DNA from: Temnothorax longispinosus
Taxonomy: Eukaryota; Arthropoda; Insecta; Hymenoptera; Formicidae
Reading direction: 5' to 3'
Assembly: GCF_030848805.1 (NCBI RefSeq)
Contig: NC_092369.1
Span: 13,801,199 to 13,865,198, forward strand
Length of the DNA: 64,000 bases
A model generated the notes under the pieces. The model was not told the DNA's origin and ran no database searches. It worked only from the letters and a program-made list of their open reading frames with translations. Positions 60,301-64,000 of this stretch are shown in pieces. Position 1 is the stretch's first letter. Every line of letters starts with the position of its first letter. A program made the position numbers and the translations under genes.

Positions 60301-62472
60301 ATACGCCGTCTGTTTTAAAATTTTTATTTATTGGGTATATTTTGATTAAACTGTCGTTACTGTTAATTGATCGTTGCCAGATTGGGATCAATCTATATCT
60401 GGTAGTGTTGCGACACGTTTTAAATCTAGAATTCTTTCCATAAGCCGTAAGTGTTCGTGCAACTCTGGACAGGTCATTAATATATAGAAATAGTCTGACA
60501 GTTTATTCTCAAGATTTTTTTAAATCTAACATTCTTCTCTTTGCAGCCTGTATCAGGCGGTTTTGGAAATTGGCCTTGGTGTGATAAAAGCGAAGGCGGT
60601 ATTGCTGATAAAAAGTACAGGTTTGCGCTGACTAGCATTAACAAACCGGTACCAAGGTGTATTGGCTTCGCACGACGGAGAATTGGTCGTGGTGGCAGGT
60701 ACGATGTGTCTACCGATGTGATAAATGTCGTGAGATAAATAAACATTTATTTGACTGTGTTTGTTTTATTGACACGTTGCAGAGTGATACTAGATCGTTG
60801 CACCGATATGGATGATATGTGGTCTACTTTAGATTTCACGATACACGATTCCAAACGGGAGACAGCGGATTCGAACGCGACTGCCACAGCGACGACCACC
60901 GTCAAAAAAGAGTGGTACACTTTTAATATAATTATATCAAGCTAGGTTAGGTTATTTTATTATTTATGTTAGTAAATTATAAAATCTTGTTGCTTATTTA
61001 TTTTATTTACGAAAGAAGAATAATCTTTACATAGTTTAATCACATTTCTTACATTTGTATTTCTGTCTGGCAGGTTACATTTTCGACCAAAGACTCCGCC
61101 TGTGTCGGTGCATAGTCCAAGCGAGGAAAGTAGCGACACGGACTTGGACGTAGAGTCAACAGTGTCTCGATCCAAGCTTCCATACCCGTTCCCACCCGAG
61201 GCGACGTCCATATGCATCGAGGTGGAGCCGGAACGCGCGGGTGACGAATCGCCATTTACGTCGGAGTTTAATATCGCGGATTACTTCGCAATGGACACTG
61301 TATCGGACTTTGAGCTTGCAGTGGCGGGCCTGAATAGTAGTACGGGTAGTGCGTCCGTCAGCAGTGGTCTCTCAGATGGCAGCGTGAACGAATCACGGAC
61401 AGACGGCGAACTGGGCAGTTCACATTTCGTGGTGACGCCGCTCACGAATAATCTGTTCGCGCCGCCTACCACGACACAGCAGACCCGGCTTACCTATTGC
61501 AGTGGTGGTTCTAGTGTTGTACGTACTTGTTCGAGTTCTTCGTCGATTTCTCCGTCGTCCTCCGTCGTCGCATGTACGACCAATCAAGCCACCGTGGCAT
61601 CGAGTACGGTGTCCACGCAATGCACTGTCGGTGTCAGTGCCGCGGTCGACACGCAATCGAATCATCAGCCCAAGCAGCAACACAGACACGTGCCGAACAA
61701 CAGTGTCGCTGCCTCCATTCTCTCGAAATCCTTGACTAGTCCGATAAATAATAGGAATGGTAGCGGCTGCGGCAGTGGTGGTAGTAGTACCGGTGGTAGT
61801 GCAAATGTCAGAGTGTTTAGTGCGAGTACCACGTGTAGCGGCAACGGTGGAGGCAGTGGTAGTGGTGGTGGTAGTAGTAGTAGCGGCAACGGCAACGGCA
61901 GTAACGTCACAAACTTGGGCAATAGTCACCAGAATGGCCCGCTGCCACACATAAACAACTCTAACAATCTGACGAACAGCACCCACGTCGTGAACAACCA
62001 ACAGTCCACGTTGGTTCTACCGCAGAAGCATCCGCCGTCCAATCTGTTACCCGGCCTGATAACGCAAAGTAAATTGGCGAGCCTCGCGAGGCAGCAGCAG
62101 CAGCAGCAACAGACGCAAAATCAGGCGCCACAGGTCCCAACGTCCGGGGAAATTACGCTTAATAGTAATAGGTAATCCATTATCTTTTATAACTCTATAA
62201 TTTAGAATTTTTGTTAACGAATCTTCTTTCGTTCGAATGATACCAGGAACCGGGAGCCTCGTGACAAAGCATTCAATAACCGGGACGTAATGGCGTGATC
62301 GTACACAAAGTTCTGCAACTTTAACATTGTCCTGATTTTTCATTCGTTTGATTGTAGTGAAAGTTTGGATATGGAAGTGGATGGAGTGGACAGTTCGCCG
62401 TGCGACAGCAAACAGCAGCAACAGCTTGTACGGGCGAACAAAACAAATTCACTGGCGATGGAAGTGACATGA
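57396..62472 (+). CDS. E(Pc): Enhancer of Polycomb homologue (EPC1 type), ten coding exons
   Basis: Scaffold subunit of the NuA4/Tip60 histone acetyltransferase complex in the nucleus. Exons are 57396-57548, 58469-58607, 58710-58951, 59172-59428, 59515-59647, 59789-60091, 60547-60698, 60783-60914, 61074-62171 and 62358-62472; total 907 aa. The EPc-A domain starts at MSKLSFRARALDASKPMPIY and continues through YKLPRQLIHMQPFAMEQDIP, DYDMDSEDEKWV and NPYLAFRRRTEKMQTRKNRK. A basic, Lys/Arg-rich segment follows, then FARRRIGRGGRVILDRC and WLHFRPKTPP. The long exon 9 encodes a disordered region rich in Ser, Gly and Asn with a Gly/Ser run and a glutamine run near its end (about 62092-62116). The last exon ends NSLAMEVT. 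Intron 1 is about 0.9 kb. ATG 57396 begins exactly at the conserved N-terminus. Confidence 0.97.
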
Positions 62473-64000
62473 TGCCTGCTATCGGCACCCCTGTTGCCGC
62501 CAATACGTCACTGGGGGCTTCGCTAATTCTCTTACCTTGCCTATGATGTCTGTTTCGGGCGAGAGATCGGACGCGTACTGATGATATACTGCGCTACGTT
62601 GACGTGAAAGAGCGATACGGCTAGGTACACGTGCTCCTCCGATCAGTTGTTTTGTTATGGCGACGCTAATCAGCGATAGCGTGGATTCTAATGCAAGTAC
62701 CAAGTTTCTTTTTCTTCTCTCCGTTGGGGGATCGTGCTCCGTATTCTTTAAATTATCTTTTTCCTTGCTCATTGAACGACCAATAACCAACTTACCGTTA
62801 AATACGATCGATAGCCGTGTGAAAAATATTGCCATTGTTTCTGTAGATACAAGATTCTCCGAAACTAATCTATCCGATTGTCCTAAATTAGCACTAGCGT
62901 TTTTAATAACAGTGCTCGTTTTTCCTTTTTTGGTCTTTGTCTTAAAAAATAGGGAATGATATGTAGTCCAGGACAACGTGGGTCTTGACTCGCGAATAAG
63001 TTTAACTGTAAAAAAAAAATAAAAGATTACGCGTATAATTAAGTTACTTGTCAAAGTATAGTGTGCAATACTTGTCGTCCGTTGTTTTTAGTGACAATAG
63101 TCTGCAAGAGTCTCGTTCGTTCAATGCAAGGAAAATCTGGAATTCGAGACGCAAACTATAATGTTTGTCTTGATATTGAAATCCCTCATTTATCAGTTTA
63201 CGCTTACTTTTGTTCAATCATATAATAATTGAGCGCACAATGCAGCAAGCTTTCTCAGACACAGCATTAATAATTAATTATTGAATTATTAAAAGTCCGG
63301 TGTCCGGTGCCGCATAAATTATTAAGAGAAAAAGTTTATTTAATTTTGCATATCTCGTAACATTTGTCATAAAAAAAATAAAACACTCGAGAATATAGAA
63401 GCTTTGCGTGTGGACGTGTATTCGATAATTAGAACGTGTCTCAGTTATCCTAAAATCAGATAATCGTTGTTTTGGAAAAAAAAAATGATTTTGGATAATT
63501 TCCTCCGCAACCGTGTATGAAAAATAGATACAAAGCATATTAGCAATGACGGGGATTGTATAGTAATCTGCTTGTAAGTACAATAGTATGCTCGAATTAC
63601 ATCTCGTCGCTTTCCAGATAGGTAACAGTTACAGGAAAGGAAAGTAGATTAATTAATTTCTTACGAAAGTGTACGATTTTTCTCAATAATGTATATAGAT
63701 TCGGTTCGCGAGTATTGTATGACTTTATATAGTGTAATGCTCCTTATATATATTATATATATATACATACATACATACATATAATACTACGTTAAAGGCT
63801 TCCAGGCTGTGAAATATCGAAGCTACTGTTATCAATTAATCTTTGATAGCATTAAGTCATTGTAATCGTAAAAGAATTTCTTTTCCCTTCTTTCTCTCCA
63901 GTAATCGCCAAAATGTACATTTTGATACCTGCATATCCATCGCCGCGTATTATCCGACCGATATGCAATTATAATGTAATGTAACCTTAATAATGTTGCG
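62473..64000 (+). other. E(Pc) 3' UTR and downstream DNA
   Basis: No further exon is supported. Candidate poly(A) signals include AATAAA at 63018-63023. A TA/ATAC microsatellite lies at about 63748-63782. Confidence 0.55.

Noticed and set aside
61420..62001. 193-codon minus-strand ORF, Thr/Val/Arg-rich
   Set aside because: Antisense shadow of the Ser/Gly/Asn-rich exon 9 of E(Pc).

Overview
The window is nuclear DNA from an insect. The intron-rich gene models, short introns (mostly 70-400 nt), AT-rich intergenic DNA with many CpG-rich islands, and proteins close to hymenopteran orthologues point to a bee, wasp or ant; I favour an ant. That lineage call is inference, not something a single motif proves. 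I see no bacterial operon, phage, CRISPR array, rRNA gene or convincing tRNA gene.

Layout. 1-6554 is gene-poor and carries microsatellites and a long homopurine tract. 6555-6760 looks like the 3'-terminal exon of an unrecognised plus-strand gene. RpL22 (8077-9305, +) follows, then 3 kb of intergenic DNA with a ~730-bp foldback element. Atg8 (12407-14336, +) follows, with an 87-codon ORF starting only 11 nt after its stop. Next are an ammonium transporter gene (15208-17766, +) and Orc4 (18823-20509, -), which converge. Orc4 and the RNF113A/Cwc24-type zinc-finger/RING gene (21007-22710, +) are divergent across ~500 bp. After 6.5 kb of mostly non-coding DNA comes an SV2-like major-facilitator transporter (29231-33070, +) with a likely alternative first exon at 30136. 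From 33071 to 52391 I find no supportable gene: this ~19-kb stretch has CpG-rich islands, AT-rich blocks, a perfect 112-bp palindrome and several small inverted-repeat elements. The right end carries translin (52392-53828, +), a D-2-hydroxyacid dehydrogenase of the GhrA/GRHPR type (54408-56048, -) and Enhancer of Polycomb (57396-62472, +), followed by its probable 3' UTR.

For nine genes I built the exon structure by hand from splice sites and conserved protein sequence. In each case the exon lengths sum to an open frame: RpL22 137 aa, Atg8 117 aa, Amt 544 aa, Orc4 451 aa, RNF113 327 aa, SV2-like 672 aa, translin 245 aa, dehydrogenase 325 aa, E(Pc) 907 aa. They are conserved housekeeping, chromatin, transport and neuronal genes and do not form a pathway or cluster.

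I did not find a clearly new biological system. The observations most worth a second look are the ORF behind Atg8, the perfect palindrome downstream of the SV2-like gene, the alternative SV2-like N-terminus, an antisense microexon candidate near RpL22, a GC-AG intron in RNF113, and at least six distinct small inverted-repeat elements.
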